A stretch of 64,000 nt of DNA, taken from positions 496,001 to 560,000 of the forward strand of contig NZ_CP147251.1 in assembly GCF_017426705.2 (NCBI RefSeq). Direction: 5' to 3'. Positions 52,981-61,574 of the stretch are shown here, in pieces. How positions within the stretch are numbered: position 1 is the first letter of the stretch; each line of letters starts with the position of its first letter. A program made the translations under genes and the position numbers. Source of the DNA: Enterococcus sp. DIV2402 (GTDB lineage Bacteria; Bacillota; Bacilli; Lactobacillales; Enterococcaceae). Under the pieces are notes generated by a model. It was not told where the DNA came from and searched no databases. It saw only the letters and a list, made by a program, of their open reading frames with translations.

Positions 52981-53961
52981 TTAATAGCTGCGTAACAATA
53001 ATTGTGTCGTTAATAATTGCAACATTTCTTTGGCTTCACCATCAGGTAAGATCTCGATATCAACAAGCGCTTTTTGTGTATAGCGACGGGCGATGTCTTT
53101 TGCCATTTCGACACCTTGGTATTTTACAACTAAATCTGCTACCTCTTGTGATTCTTCAGGGGTGATTTTGTCTTCTTTTTCTAAATAAGGCAAGAAAACA
53201 GAAGGATGTTCGGCTTTCGCTAAGAGTAGAGGCAAGGTATACACACCTTGTGCCAAATCTTCTAAAATTGGTTTTTTTAAAGTTTCTTCATCGGCGGTAT
53301 AGTCTAAAATGTCATCGTAAACTTGAAAAGCAATGCCGATATTTCGACCAATACGACCAGCGATACGTTGGACATACGCTTCTGTATGTCCAAAATGTGC
53401 GCCTTGTGCACAAGCTAACCAGAATAACTCAGCGGTTTTGCCATTCACACTGCGTAAATAATCACGAATGGTCTCTGTTTTGTTATAACGGGTGTTCATT
53501 TGATCGAGTTCGCCCAATAACAAACGGTGCATTGAACGAGCATTAATGGCTAAAAATTTCGAGCCATTCATCGCTTCAATGATTAATTTAAAGAATTCTG
53601 TGAATAATAAGTCGCCGGTATAAACGGCAATATCTTTACCATAGCGTGATTGGACAGTTTTCGTCCCTCTGCGCAATGGTGAATCATCAATAATGTCGTC
53701 ATGAATCAACGTTGCCATGTGAAGTATTTCAAGAGATGCTGCAATCTTGATTAATTGCTCTTCGTCTTGTTTTTCAGGGTCTCCTAAGGAAGCGAATAAC
53801 AAAAAGAAAGCCGGGCGTAAATATTTTCCGCCAGCTTGTGAAAAATCAATCAGCGTTTCTTGGATATCTTTATTGCGAACTCGCATTTGTTTCTCTATTA
53901 GTGAGCAAACGATTTGGAGTTTATTTTGAATAGTGGGATAATCGTTCCAGTAAGATAGCAT
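52981..53961 (-). CDS. Polyprenyl diphosphate synthase (HepT/IspB-like) for the quinone side chain
   Basis: Long-chain trans-prenyl transferase of 326 residues that builds the isoprenoid tail of (demethyl)menaquinone. First Asp-rich motif HDDIIDD (88-93) with LRRG after it; second motif YDDILDY (about 215). GGKYLRP gives the IPP-binding Lys/Arg. The small residues before the first motif (LEILHMATLI) fit a long product; chain length cannot be read exactly. AAAGGG precedes the ATG. It is divergent from menA, the next user of its product. Confidence 0.9.
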   Translation of the reverse strand: MLSYWNDYPTIQNKLQIVCSLIEKQMRVRNKDIQETLIDFSQAGGKYLRPAFFLLFASLGDPEKQDEEQLIKIAASLEILHMATLIHDDIIDDSPLRRGTKTVQSRYGKDIAVYTGDLLFTEFFKLIIEAMNGSKFLAINARSMHRLLLGELDQMNTRYNKTETIRDYLRSVNGKTAELFWLACAQGAHFGHTEAYVQRIAGRIGRNIGIAFQVYDDILDYTADEETLKKPILEDLAQGVYTLPLLLAKAEHPSVFLPYLEKEDKITPEESQEVADLVVKYQGVEMAKDIARRYTQKALVDIEILPDGEAKEMLQLLTTQLLLRSY

Positions 53962-54059
53962 GTTTATAACCCTTTCGATGTTAGATAGTAGTTCTATTTT
54001 AACTTATTTTCGTTTAAAAAGGCAATGTAATGCTGTCCAAATTTAGAAAGGAGTGTCTG

Positions 54060-54962
54060 ATGTCACTATCTGTTTTTTTTGAGCTCGTTGAGATGAAAGC
54101 TAAGACGGCAAGTGTCCTGCCATTTTTGATAGGACTTTGTTATAGTTGGTATCATTATGGTACGCTGCATCTTGGTTATGTTCTCGTTTATTTTGTTGCA
54201 ATGTTTATTTTTAATATGGCAGTAGATATTTTAGATAATTATAATGACTATCACCATGCAACAGAAGGACATGATTACAAACAAAAAACCAATATTATTG
54301 GGCGTGAAAATTTATCGTTACGCTTGGTGTTTTGGTTAATGACGAGCATGATTATTATTTCAGCAATCTTAGGGATTGCACTAGCAGCTGTCGTGGGCTG
54401 GCCATTATTATGGATGGGATTGTATTGCTACTTAGTCGGTATTTTTTATTCTTCCGGACCTAGACCATTATCAAGTCTACCACTTGGAGAATTTTTCTCT
54501 GGATCGACTATGGGTATTATGATTTCATTTATTTGTGTGTATTTGAATACTTTCGAAACATTTCATTGGAATTTTTCTGAAATATTCAGTATCTTTATAA
54601 TTGCGTTGCCTAATACAATGTGGATTGCGAATTTAATGCTTGCAAACAACATTTGTGATAAAGAAGAAGATGAAAAAAATGAACGTTACACCTTAGTTCA
54701 TTATTTAGGAAAACAACGTTCAATTAATTTGTTTGTGGGCATGAATATCCTAGCTTTTCTAGGAATTATCTTATCCGTTGTGCTAAAGATTGCACCGGTG
54801 ACAGTCTTATTAACATTTCTAGTCGCACCATTTATTTGGAAACAAATAACTCTTTTTAGAAACAAACAGGTAAAACGGGAAACATTTATTTGTGCCGTGC
54901 GAATTCTCGCTGTAGGTTCAGCAGCACAAGTAATCACCTACTTGCTAGGTATCCTTATATAA
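54060..54962 (+). CDS. menA: 1,4-dihydroxy-2-naphthoate polyprenyltransferase
   Basis: UbiA-family membrane enzyme that attaches the polyprenyl chain to 1,4-dihydroxy-2-naphthoate, giving demethylmenaquinol. The 300-residue protein has about eight to nine helices and two Asp-rich loops, DILDNYNDYHHATEGHD and NNICDKEEDEKNER. The ATG at 54060 is 6 nt after AAAGGAG; the ATG at 54030 lies before the ribosome site. It is followed by the NDH-2 gene, so quinone synthesis and reduction are linked. Confidence 0.93.
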   Translation: MSLSVFFELVEMKAKTASVLPFLIGLCYSWYHYGTLHLGYVLVYFVAMFIFNMAVDILDNYNDYHHATEGHDYKQKTNIIGRENLSLRLVFWLMTSMIIISAILGIALAAVVGWPLLWMGLYCYLVGIFYSSGPRPLSSLPLGEFFSGSTMGIMISFICVYLNTFETFHWNFSEIFSIFIIALPNTMWIANLMLANNICDKEEDEKNERYTLVHYLGKQRSINLFVGMNILAFLGIILSVVLKIAPVTVLLTFLVAPFIWKQITLFRNKQVKRETFICAVRILAVGSAAQVITYLLGILI

Positions 54963-54996
54963 TAAATAATATTGAAAAGAAAGAAGTGGAAAAGTT

Positions 54997-56199
54997 ATGA
55001 AGGAAGTAGCGATTTTAGGCGCTGGGTACGCTGGGTTACGAGCTTTATATGAGTTACAAAAGAAAGCAACAGGAGCATTTCACATCACATTAGTGGATCG
55101 TAATGAGTATCACTATGAAGCAACCGATTTACATGAAGTTGCTGCCGGTACACAACCAAAAGAAAAAATCACGTATGACATTAAAGATGTTGTTAACCCT
55201 AAAGTAACAACATTCATTCAAGATGAAGTCGTAAAAATTGATTCAGATAAAAAAGAAGTTACATTAAAAAACAACAAACCTTTACATTATGACTACTTAA
55301 TTGTTGGTTTAGGTTTCCGTTCAGAAACATTCGGTATTCCAGGTGCAGAAGAAAACGCCCTAGAAATGGTTAACATCGAATCAGCAGTAAAAATTTATGA
55401 ACATATCAAAGATGCAATGGCGAAATACAAAGCAACACAAGATAAAAAATACTTAAAATTAGTTGTTTGTGGTGCTGGATTTACAGGAATCGAATTAGTT
55501 GGTTCTCTTGTTGAAGCGAAAAAAGGCTACGCAAAAATTGCTGGGGTCAATCCAGATGCTATCGAAATTTATTGCGTGGAAGCAGCGCCAACTATTTTAC
55601 CAATGTTTAATGATGAATTAACTAACTATTGCTTGAAATACTTAGACAAATGGAATGTACATTTGATGACAGGTTGCGCAATTAAAGGGATCAAACCAGA
55701 GCATGTTGTTTATGCAAATGGCGACACTGAAAAAGAATTAGAAGCAGCAACAATTATCTGGACAACAGGTGTAAGTGGAAGTTTTGTTATGGGTGAATCT
55801 GGCTTTGAAGAACGTCGTGGTCGCGTAATGGTTAACGATAACTTAACTGCACCAGGACAAGATGATATTTACATCATTGGTGACGTTGCTGCTGTAATGG
55901 ATAAAGAATCAAATCGTCCTTATCCAACAACTGCGCAAATTGCGTTGAAAATGGGCGATTATGCAGCAAAACACATTATTAGTCGTTCAAAAGGACAAAC
56001 ATTACCAGGATTTGTTTTCAAATCGGCAGGTTCTGTCGCTTCAATTGGTAACACACATGCATTTGGTATGGTTGGAAAAACTGGCGTTAAAGGCTATCCA
56101 GCTTCATTCATCAAAAAAATGATTATGAACAAATCATTACTTGAAACAGGTGGCGTGAAAGAAGTAATGGCGAAAGGCCGTTTTGATTTATATCATTAA
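54997..56199 (+). CDS. ndh: Type II NADH dehydrogenase (NDH-2)
   Basis: Single-subunit flavoenzyme that passes electrons from NADH to demethylmenaquinone without proton pumping. The 400-residue protein has FAD motif AILGAGYAGLRALYEL (N-terminus), the NADH-binding VVCGAGFTGIELVGSL, GDVAAVMD and the quinone-site AQIALKMGDYAAKHI. A C-terminal amphipathic segment suits membrane attachment. With MenA upstream and cytochrome bd at 35-41 kb it completes an NADH to O2 chain. Confidence 0.92.
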   Translation: MKEVAILGAGYAGLRALYELQKKATGAFHITLVDRNEYHYEATDLHEVAAGTQPKEKITYDIKDVVNPKVTTFIQDEVVKIDSDKKEVTLKNNKPLHYDYLIVGLGFRSETFGIPGAEENALEMVNIESAVKIYEHIKDAMAKYKATQDKKYLKLVVCGAGFTGIELVGSLVEAKKGYAKIAGVNPDAIEIYCVEAAPTILPMFNDELTNYCLKYLDKWNVHLMTGCAIKGIKPEHVVYANGDTEKELEAATIIWTTGVSGSFVMGESGFEERRGRVMVNDNLTAPGQDDIYIIGDVAAVMDKESNRPYPTTAQIALKMGDYAAKHIISRSKGQTLPGFVFKSAGSVASIGNTHAFGMVGKTGVKGYPASFIKKMIMNKSLLETGGVKEVMAKGRFDLYH

Positions 56200-56207
56200 G
56201 CCGAAAA

Positions 56208-56247
56208 ATCAAACTGTCAAGCAGAATTTCTGTTTGACAGTTTTTTT
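56208..56247 (+). terminator. Terminator after ndh
   Basis: AAACTGTCAAGCAG pairs with CTGTTTGACAGTTT (one bulge), followed by seven T. Confidence 0.88.
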
Positions 56248-56276
56248 GTATGCAAAAGATACATAGTGTAAAAGGG

Positions 56277-56323
56277 TTGTCTAATTTCTTGGCACGCTAG
56301 ATAATAAATAGAAAGCGGTTACT
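56277..56323 (+). promoter_or_regulatory. Promoter of the sulfatase operon with probable cre site
   Basis: TTGTCT (56277-56282), 17-bp spacer, GATAAT (56300-56305), and then AGAAAGCGGTTACT (56310-56323), which differs from the cre core TGNAANCGNTNNCA only at its outer bases. It overlaps the start point, so CcpA would block transcription in rich sugar. Confidence 0.6.
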
Positions 56324-56341
56324 GAGTAAGGAGGAAAAAGA

Positions 56342-57838
56342 ATGCAACCGAATATATTATTTATTTTAACTGACCAACAGCGTAAAGATACGTTATCAGC
56401 CTATGGAAATCTACCGTGTACAACCCCTCATTTGGATAAATTAAGTGAGGAATCGTACATTTTTGAGAATGCCTACACAACCTGTCCAATTTGTACGCCT
56501 GCTAGAGCGTCCTTACAAACGGGGTTATATCCGATGCATCATGGCATGCTAACGAATTCGTATAACTATGGCAATATGGTTCAAGAACTAGCAGATACAC
56601 CTGAGCTATTGAGTCGTCAATTGGTGAAAATGGGGTACCAAGTAGGCTATACTGGCAAATGGCATTTAGGATCAGGCGTAGATAATGTGAAACAAGATGC
56701 GTATATTCAAAAATATATGGGAGATATTCAATTTGCGGAATTTGGATTGCGCAATGATGCGTTGCCCACGACAGTAGGTTATACGGGCGATGATTTTCCC
56801 GGACATGGCTTTGGTGGTCACTATTACCCACAATTTCAAGAGTATTTAGCAGAAAACAACTTAGATTTTAAAATTGAACAAATTATCAATGGTTTTTATC
56901 AACAACATCAAGCAGGGATAGTAACAACTGGTGTTGAAACGACTATCGAAAGCTTTTTAGTTCATCGGACCAAGATGATTTTATCTGAATTTCAAAAAGA
57001 ACAAGCACCGTGGTATTTCCAATTGAATTTTTGGGGACCACATGAACCTTATTTTGTGCCACAAGAATTTTTGGAACCATATAAAGATGTCGCTATTCCT
57101 GCATGGGAAAATTTTGAAGATAAAGGCGTATTGAAACCCCGCATTCATGATGTTAAACGGGGAGATTTTACTACATGGGAAGAAATTGAACCTGTAGTCA
57201 AGCATTATTTTGCTGGTGTGTCGCACATTGACTATCAAATTGGTGAAGTTATTCGCTATTTGAAAGACAATGACTTATATGATGATACAGTTATTATTTT
57301 TAGCGCAGACCATGGAGAATCTTTAGGTATTCATGATGGACTTTGTGATAAAGCGATATTTATGTATGATGAAACGGTGAGTATTCCCCTGTTTGTTAAA
57401 CCAGCGAAATCACAAACTCGCCAAGAATTGACGGAATTTGTGACGAGCTGCGATATTTATTCGACAATTTTAGATTATGCGGGTGTGTCGGAAGCACAAC
57501 GCGAACGCGACGGACAATCGATGCGTCCACTGATGGAAAATGTCCATCTAGTTTGGCCAGAGACTGTTGTTACGGAATGTTCAGGGATTGGCAGTATTTT
57601 ATTTTCACAACGGATGATTCGTAAAAAAGACATCAAATATGTATTTAATTGTGGGGATGTGGATGAATTGTACGACTTAGCCAGTGATCCTTATGAAATG
57701 GATAATAAAATCGAACAAGAAGCCTATCAGTCAATCGTCCAAGAAATGCGCCAAGCCTTGTATAATTGGATGATAGAAAATAATGATAACTTGATTTTTG
57801 AATATCAAGCATTACGTATGCGTGGTGTGCGCCCATGA
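56342..57838 (+). CDS. Cys-type sulfatase (alkaline phosphatase superfamily)
   Basis: Type I sulfatase of 498 residues. The activation motif is CTPARASLQTG with Cys51, which must be changed to formylglycine, and Arg55. Metal ligands are seen in ILTDQQR (Asp11) and in SADHGESLG. No signal peptide is visible, so it acts in the cytoplasm, where a sulfate ester must first be imported. GGAGG is before the ATG. The next gene, overlapping by ATGA, encodes the formylglycine-generating enzyme. The substrate is unknown; no transporter is adjacent. A cre-like site suggests a catabolic role. Confidence 0.92.
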   Translation: MQPNILFILTDQQRKDTLSAYGNLPCTTPHLDKLSEESYIFENAYTTCPICTPARASLQTGLYPMHHGMLTNSYNYGNMVQELADTPELLSRQLVKMGYQVGYTGKWHLGSGVDNVKQDAYIQKYMGDIQFAEFGLRNDALPTTVGYTGDDFPGHGFGGHYYPQFQEYLAENNLDFKIEQIINGFYQQHQAGIVTTGVETTIESFLVHRTKMILSEFQKEQAPWYFQLNFWGPHEPYFVPQEFLEPYKDVAIPAWENFEDKGVLKPRIHDVKRGDFTTWEEIEPVVKHYFAGVSHIDYQIGEVIRYLKDNDLYDDTVIIFSADHGESLGIHDGLCDKAIFMYDETVSIPLFVKPAKSQTRQELTEFVTSCDIYSTILDYAGVSEAQRERDGQSMRPLMENVHLVWPETVVTECSGIGSILFSQRMIRKKDIKYVFNCGDVDELYDLASDPYEMDNKIEQEAYQSIVQEMRQALYNWMIENNDNLIFEYQALRMRGVRP

Positions 57839-58698
57839 AGCTGATTGCTGGTGGTGAATACAAGATTGGAACGAATCGTCCCGATGGTTTTTTACAAGAT
57901 CGCGAAGGTCCGCAAATACTTGTACAAGTGACGGACTTTTGGATAGATGAAACAACCGTCACGAATGAAGAGTTTGCAAAATTTGTGACAGAAACAGGCT
58001 ACGTAACGGATTCCGAACGTTTTGGTTGGTCGTCAGTTTTTGCTTATTTTGTTTCCGAGAAAGATAAGCAGCGTTCGATTGCTCAAAATCCCAATTGGTT
58101 TGCCGTCCGTGGGGCAAATTGGCGGCATCCAGAAGGTCCAGAAGCTACTTTAGCCAACCGTCTCGATCACCCTGTTGTTCATGTGTCACGTAATGATACA
58201 TTGGCTTATTGTCAATGGGCGAATAAACGCTTGCCAACAGAAGTAGAGTGGGAGATTGCAGCGAAAGGCGGTACGACTTTTGAACGCTATCCGTGGGGCG
58301 CAGAGTTTTTAGCCAACAATCAGCATCATTGCAATATTTGGCAAGGAAAATTTCCTCATGAAAATACCCAAGCAGATGGCTTCTTAGCAACAGCTCCAGT
58401 TCAAAGCTTTGAACCAAATGGCTATGGACTTTATCAAATGATTGGTAACGTGTGGGAATGGTGTGTCAATCCTCAAAGAATAGCATTGACAGAATTTCAA
58501 ACGAAAACTGGTGCAGAGTTTTGGCAAAAGTATCAGCAAGTAGACGATGCAGCGTACGGGATTCGTGGAGGATCATTTTTATGTTATGCTTCTTATTGTA
58601 AAAGATACCGAATTGCTGCTAGAAATGGCAATACCGGCATGTCGGCCAGTAATAATATGGGATTTCGTTGTGTACGGGATGTAAACCTCGAACTGTGA
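57835..58698 (+). CDS. Formylglycine-generating enzyme (SUMF1/FGE family)
   Basis: A 287-residue protein that oxidises the sulfatase cysteine to formylglycine with O2. It has the FGE fold markers GGEYKIGTNRPDGF, DFWIDETTVTNEEFAKFV, PVVHVSRNDTLAYCQWANKR cut at its conserved parts, RLPTEVEWE, NVWEWC and GGSFLCYASYCKRYR. The last contains the Cys250/Cys255 pair spaced like the copper-binding active-site pair of known FGEs, so an aerobic enzyme is expected rather than a mere FGE-like domain. Its ATG overlaps the sulfatase stop. Confidence 0.92.
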   Translation: MKLIAGGEYKIGTNRPDGFLQDREGPQILVQVTDFWIDETTVTNEEFAKFVTETGYVTDSERFGWSSVFAYFVSEKDKQRSIAQNPNWFAVRGANWRHPEGPEATLANRLDHPVVHVSRNDTLAYCQWANKRLPTEVEWEIAAKGGTTFERYPWGAEFLANNQHHCNIWQGKFPHENTQADGFLATAPVQSFEPNGYGLYQMIGNVWEWCVNPQRIALTEFQTKTGAEFWQKYQQVDDAAYGIRGGSFLCYASYCKRYRIAARNGNTGMSASNNMGFRCVRDVNLEL

Positions 58699-58705
58699 GG
58701 TAGAA

Positions 58706-58754
58706 AAAATATCTGAACGAGAGGAGTGTCATTCCCTTCGTTCAGATATTTTTT
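58706..58754. terminator. Bidirectional terminator between FGE and merR genes
   Basis: AAAAAATATCTGAACGA pairs perfectly with TCGTTCAGATATTTTTT, with T runs on both strands. It belongs with the similar terminators at 41108 and 52896. Confidence 0.9.
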
Positions 58755-59229
58755 AATGCAATTCGTTACACAATTGTTCATAATTGACGGTTTGATCTGC
58801 GGAGAATAAACGATAGTGTAACGTATCGTCATTTCCATCATGTAAAATAACTAAACGCTCTTGTTCAGGTTCAAAATGATTAATTGAAAAGACTGTAAAG
58901 CGGTCATCAATAATTTCGATGTCACGTAATGATTGAGACAATACTTTCCGGATATGATGCACTTTTTTGATGCGTTCATCTGCTTTTTCTACTGCTTTTT
59001 TCAATGTAAAACCTTCGTCTAAATAATATTTAATTAGCTCGACTTTTACGACAGTTGGTAATCGGTAACGACGGGCCGCGTGATTTTTGTCAGCAACTGA
59101 AGTAATCCAGCCTTTTTCTTCCCAATAGCGTAGTTGTCTGGGTGACGTGCCACTCATGTCGCTTAATTCACTAATACCTACCAATAAATGATCACTATCT
59201 AATAATTGTTTTAGCAGAGAAGATTTCAT
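58753..59229 (-). CDS. MerR-family transcriptional regulator
   Basis: A 158-residue regulator with a MerR winged helix (VGISELSDMSGTSPRQLRYW, then RRYRLPTVVKVELIKYYLD) followed by a coiled dimerisation helix and a 45-residue C-terminal part that may bind an effector. The ATG at 59229 follows AGAGGAAA. It is divergent from the MFS exporter gene and shares with it an overlapping promoter region, so that exporter is the likely target. Confidence 0.92.
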   Translation of the reverse strand: MKSSLLKQLLDSDHLLVGISELSDMSGTSPRQLRYWEEKGWITSVADKNHAARRYRLPTVVKVELIKYYLDEGFTLKKAVEKADERIKKVHHIRKVLSQSLRDIEIIDDRFTVFSINHFEPEQERLVILHDGNDDTLHYRLFSADQTVNYEQLCNELH

Positions 59230-59263
59230 TTTTTTTCCTCTTTTCTATCGTGTCTCTCTCTTT

Positions 59264-59325
59264 ATTGTACTTTTAATTACATCTGTGTCAAGTTGGTTGA
59301 CAAAGTTAAAAAAAAGGAATAAAGT
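59264..59325. promoter_or_regulatory. Overlapping divergent promoters sharing a palindromic -35 region
   Basis: TGTCAAGTTGGTTGACA (59286-59302) is a perfect dyad with a 5-bp centre. Its right arm is a consensus -35 for the MFS gene with TAAAGT at 59320-59325 (17-bp spacer). Its left arm, read on the minus strand, is TTGACA for the merR gene with TACAAT at 59269-59264 (16-bp spacer). A dimeric regulator bound at the dyad would cover both. Confidence 0.7.
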
Positions 59326-59360
59326 ATGCAATGCTGAACAAGAAAAAAGGAGATGAACAA

Positions 59361-60839
59361 ATGAGCAACAAACAACCTTTAGATATCTATGGAAAACCTT
59401 ATAACCGTACGTTATTAGTGGCAATTTTATTAATTGGTACTTTTTGTACGGTATTGAACCAAACATTGTTAACAACTGCCTTTCCAGCATTAATGAAGGC
59501 ATTTGATATTACAGCATCCGATGTTCAATGGTTAACAACTGGCTTTTTATTAGTAAATGGAATTATGATTCCGATTAGTGCATGGTTAATCAATAAATTT
59601 AGCTCACGAAGCTTGTATTTATTTGCAATGTCTGTCTTTTTATTAGGAACATTGACATGTTTTATGGCACCAAATTTTTCGATATTATTAGTTGGTCGTT
59701 TGATCCAAGCTTGTGGTGTCGGGCTTTCAATGCCTTTGCTACAAAATATTATGTTATCTATTTTTCCACCAGAAAAACGTGGAGCGGCAATGGGAATGTC
59801 TGGTGTCGTTATTGGTTTAGCACCAGCTTTAGGACCAACATTATCAGGTTGGATTATTGACCATTATTCTTGGCGTGAATTATTTGGCATGATTCTGCCG
59901 ATTGCCGTAATTGTCTTAATCTTGGCGTTTTTCTTAATGCGTAGTGTGATTCCGTTGTCCAATCCAAGCATTGATATTTTCTCTGCGTTGCTATCAAGTG
60001 TTGGTTTTGGTGCCTTACTTTACGGTTTTTCAAGCGTCGGAAACAAAGGCTGGGATAGTGTAGAAGTCTTAGGGTATATTAGTTTGGGTGTTGTCGTAAT
60101 TGGACTCTTTGTTTGGAGACAATTACGTTTACCACAACCATTCTTAGAATTACGCGTATTTAAATCACCTATTTTTACCATTGCTGCGATTTTATCAGGT
60201 GTCACTAATATGGCGATGATTGGTGCAGAAATGGTTGTGCCATTATATATTCAAAATATTCATGGGGAGACTGCCTTCCATTCTGGTTTAATGTTATTAC
60301 CAGGTGCTTTAGTGATGGGGGTTATGATGCCTGTAACTGGTGCTATCTTTGATAAATATGGTGCTCGTCGTCTAGCAATTGTTGGGATGATTATTCTAAC
60401 TGCTGCTACAGCGCCATTTGCCTTTTTAACAGCAGAGACACCAATTATGTATATCATGGTATTATATGCGATTCGAATGTTTGGGATTTCAATGGTAATG
60501 ATGCCAGTTACTACTTCTGGAATGAATGCTTTACCAATGAATTTAATTAGTCATGGTACAGCTGTCAATAATACGTTCCGTCAAGTTGCTAGCTCGATTG
60601 GAACAGCTATTTTAATTAGTGTGTTAACCAATGTAACGACTGCAAACTTACCTGATGAAGCGATGTTGGATAAAACACCACTTGCCTATAAAGAACAAGC
60701 TGTGAATGCAACATTGTCTGGTTACCATTCAGCCTTCATGGTTGCGATTATCTTTGGGTTAATTGGTGTGGTTGTAGCGTTCTTCATTAAAGATAATAAG
60801 AAAACAATCGAAATTGAACCAAAGGAGGTTAACGCATGA
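59361..60839 (+). CDS. MFS drug exporter, DHA2 family (14-helix)
   Basis: Proton-driven multidrug exporter of 492 residues with about 14 membrane helices. Motifs: NQTLLTTAFPALMKAFDIT in helix 1 region, QWLTTGFLLVNGIMIPISAWL cut at its conserved WLTTGFLL, GRLIQACGVGLSMPLLQN and antiporter motif C GLAPALGPTLSGWIID. The ATG at 59361 follows AAAGGAGATG; the ATG at 59331 precedes the ribosome site. Next to a MerR regulator and a DUF4811 gene. Confidence 0.93.
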   Translation: MSNKQPLDIYGKPYNRTLLVAILLIGTFCTVLNQTLLTTAFPALMKAFDITASDVQWLTTGFLLVNGIMIPISAWLINKFSSRSLYLFAMSVFLLGTLTCFMAPNFSILLVGRLIQACGVGLSMPLLQNIMLSIFPPEKRGAAMGMSGVVIGLAPALGPTLSGWIIDHYSWRELFGMILPIAVIVLILAFFLMRSVIPLSNPSIDIFSALLSSVGFGALLYGFSSVGNKGWDSVEVLGYISLGVVVIGLFVWRQLRLPQPFLELRVFKSPIFTIAAILSGVTNMAMIGAEMVVPLYIQNIHGETAFHSGLMLLPGALVMGVMMPVTGAIFDKYGARRLAIVGMIILTAATAPFAFLTAETPIMYIMVLYAIRMFGISMVMMPVTTSGMNALPMNLISHGTAVNNTFRQVASSIGTAILISVLTNVTTANLPDEAMLDKTPLAYKEQAVNATLSGYHSAFMVAIIFGLIGVVVAFFIKDNKKTIEIEPKEVNA

Positions 60840-61534
60840 TTATTTTTATTCTACTTTTAAGCGTGATCGGTTTTGCGTTTACCTTTGTACTTGCGAAAAA
60901 ATCTTGGCAAACTGGTGTGGGTGTCGTTTGCGGTGGGATTTTTATCTTATCTTTACTATTAGTTACGGCCAATTTCGTCAGTCATTTTGGAATGAAAAAA
61001 GTAGTAGAAACACAGTCCATTGAGTTGGTTTCTAGTGCGGATGGACTAGATGTGTTACTTTATCAGCCGTTAGGAGATGGCTCTGAGAAAGTTTATTTGT
61101 ATCAAACACCTGACACAAAAGAACTAAAACCAACAGATACAGATTATGTGACGAATACAGTAACAGAAGGTACGCCCCCAGAATTAGTTACAGAAAAAAG
61201 TTATTGGGAATATGAAAATGATTTTTATAAATTATTTTTCGGAATTGTCAATAATAATCATGAATTTATCGAAGCAGAGAACACCTTTAACATTCCTGAA
61301 ACTTGGGAAGTGTTGAGTGTCGATCAAATGAAAGAATTTGGCGAATTAGCTAAAGAACGCCAAGCTTCTTTTAAAGAAGCTGCTCAAAAAGAAATTCAAG
61401 CGAAAATGATGGAAGCTATTCAAAAAGATCCATCATTAGCAACGGATAAAGAAAAGCAACAAACAATGATTGATCAATGGACAGTTGAATTACAAAATCA
61501 AATGATGCAAGATTTATTAAATGAAGTAAAATAG
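60836..61534 (+). CDS. DUF4811 membrane protein, partner of the MFS exporter
   Basis: A 232-residue protein with two N-terminal helices (about 2-18 and 27-48), then an outside strand-rich part (about 60-150) and a charged helical C-terminus (KERQASFKEAAQKEI...). It matches DUF4811 proteins, which in lactic acid bacteria recur behind DHA2-type MFS exporters; function is not established. Its ATG overlaps the exporter stop (ATGA), so the two are translated together. A periplasm-facing accessory role is inferred. Confidence 0.82.
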   Translation: MIIFILLLSVIGFAFTFVLAKKSWQTGVGVVCGGIFILSLLLVTANFVSHFGMKKVVETQSIELVSSADGLDVLLYQPLGDGSEKVYLYQTPDTKELKPTDTDYVTNTVTEGTPPELVTEKSYWEYENDFYKLFFGIVNNNHEFIEAENTFNIPETWEVLSVDQMKEFGELAKERQASFKEAAQKEIQAKMMEAIQKDPSLATDKEKQQTMIDQWTVELQNQMMQDLLNEVK

Positions 61535-61574
61535 CAAAAAGCGTGGAAGAGATTCCACGCTTTTTGCTATTTAA
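61530..61574. terminator. Bidirectional terminator after the DUF4811 gene
   Basis: A perfect 20-bp stem runs from about 61532 to 61573 (AAATAGC, AAAAAGC, GTGGAA with its complement) around a short GAGA loop. It ends the MFS operon and the convergent DUF4097 operon. Confidence 0.9.
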
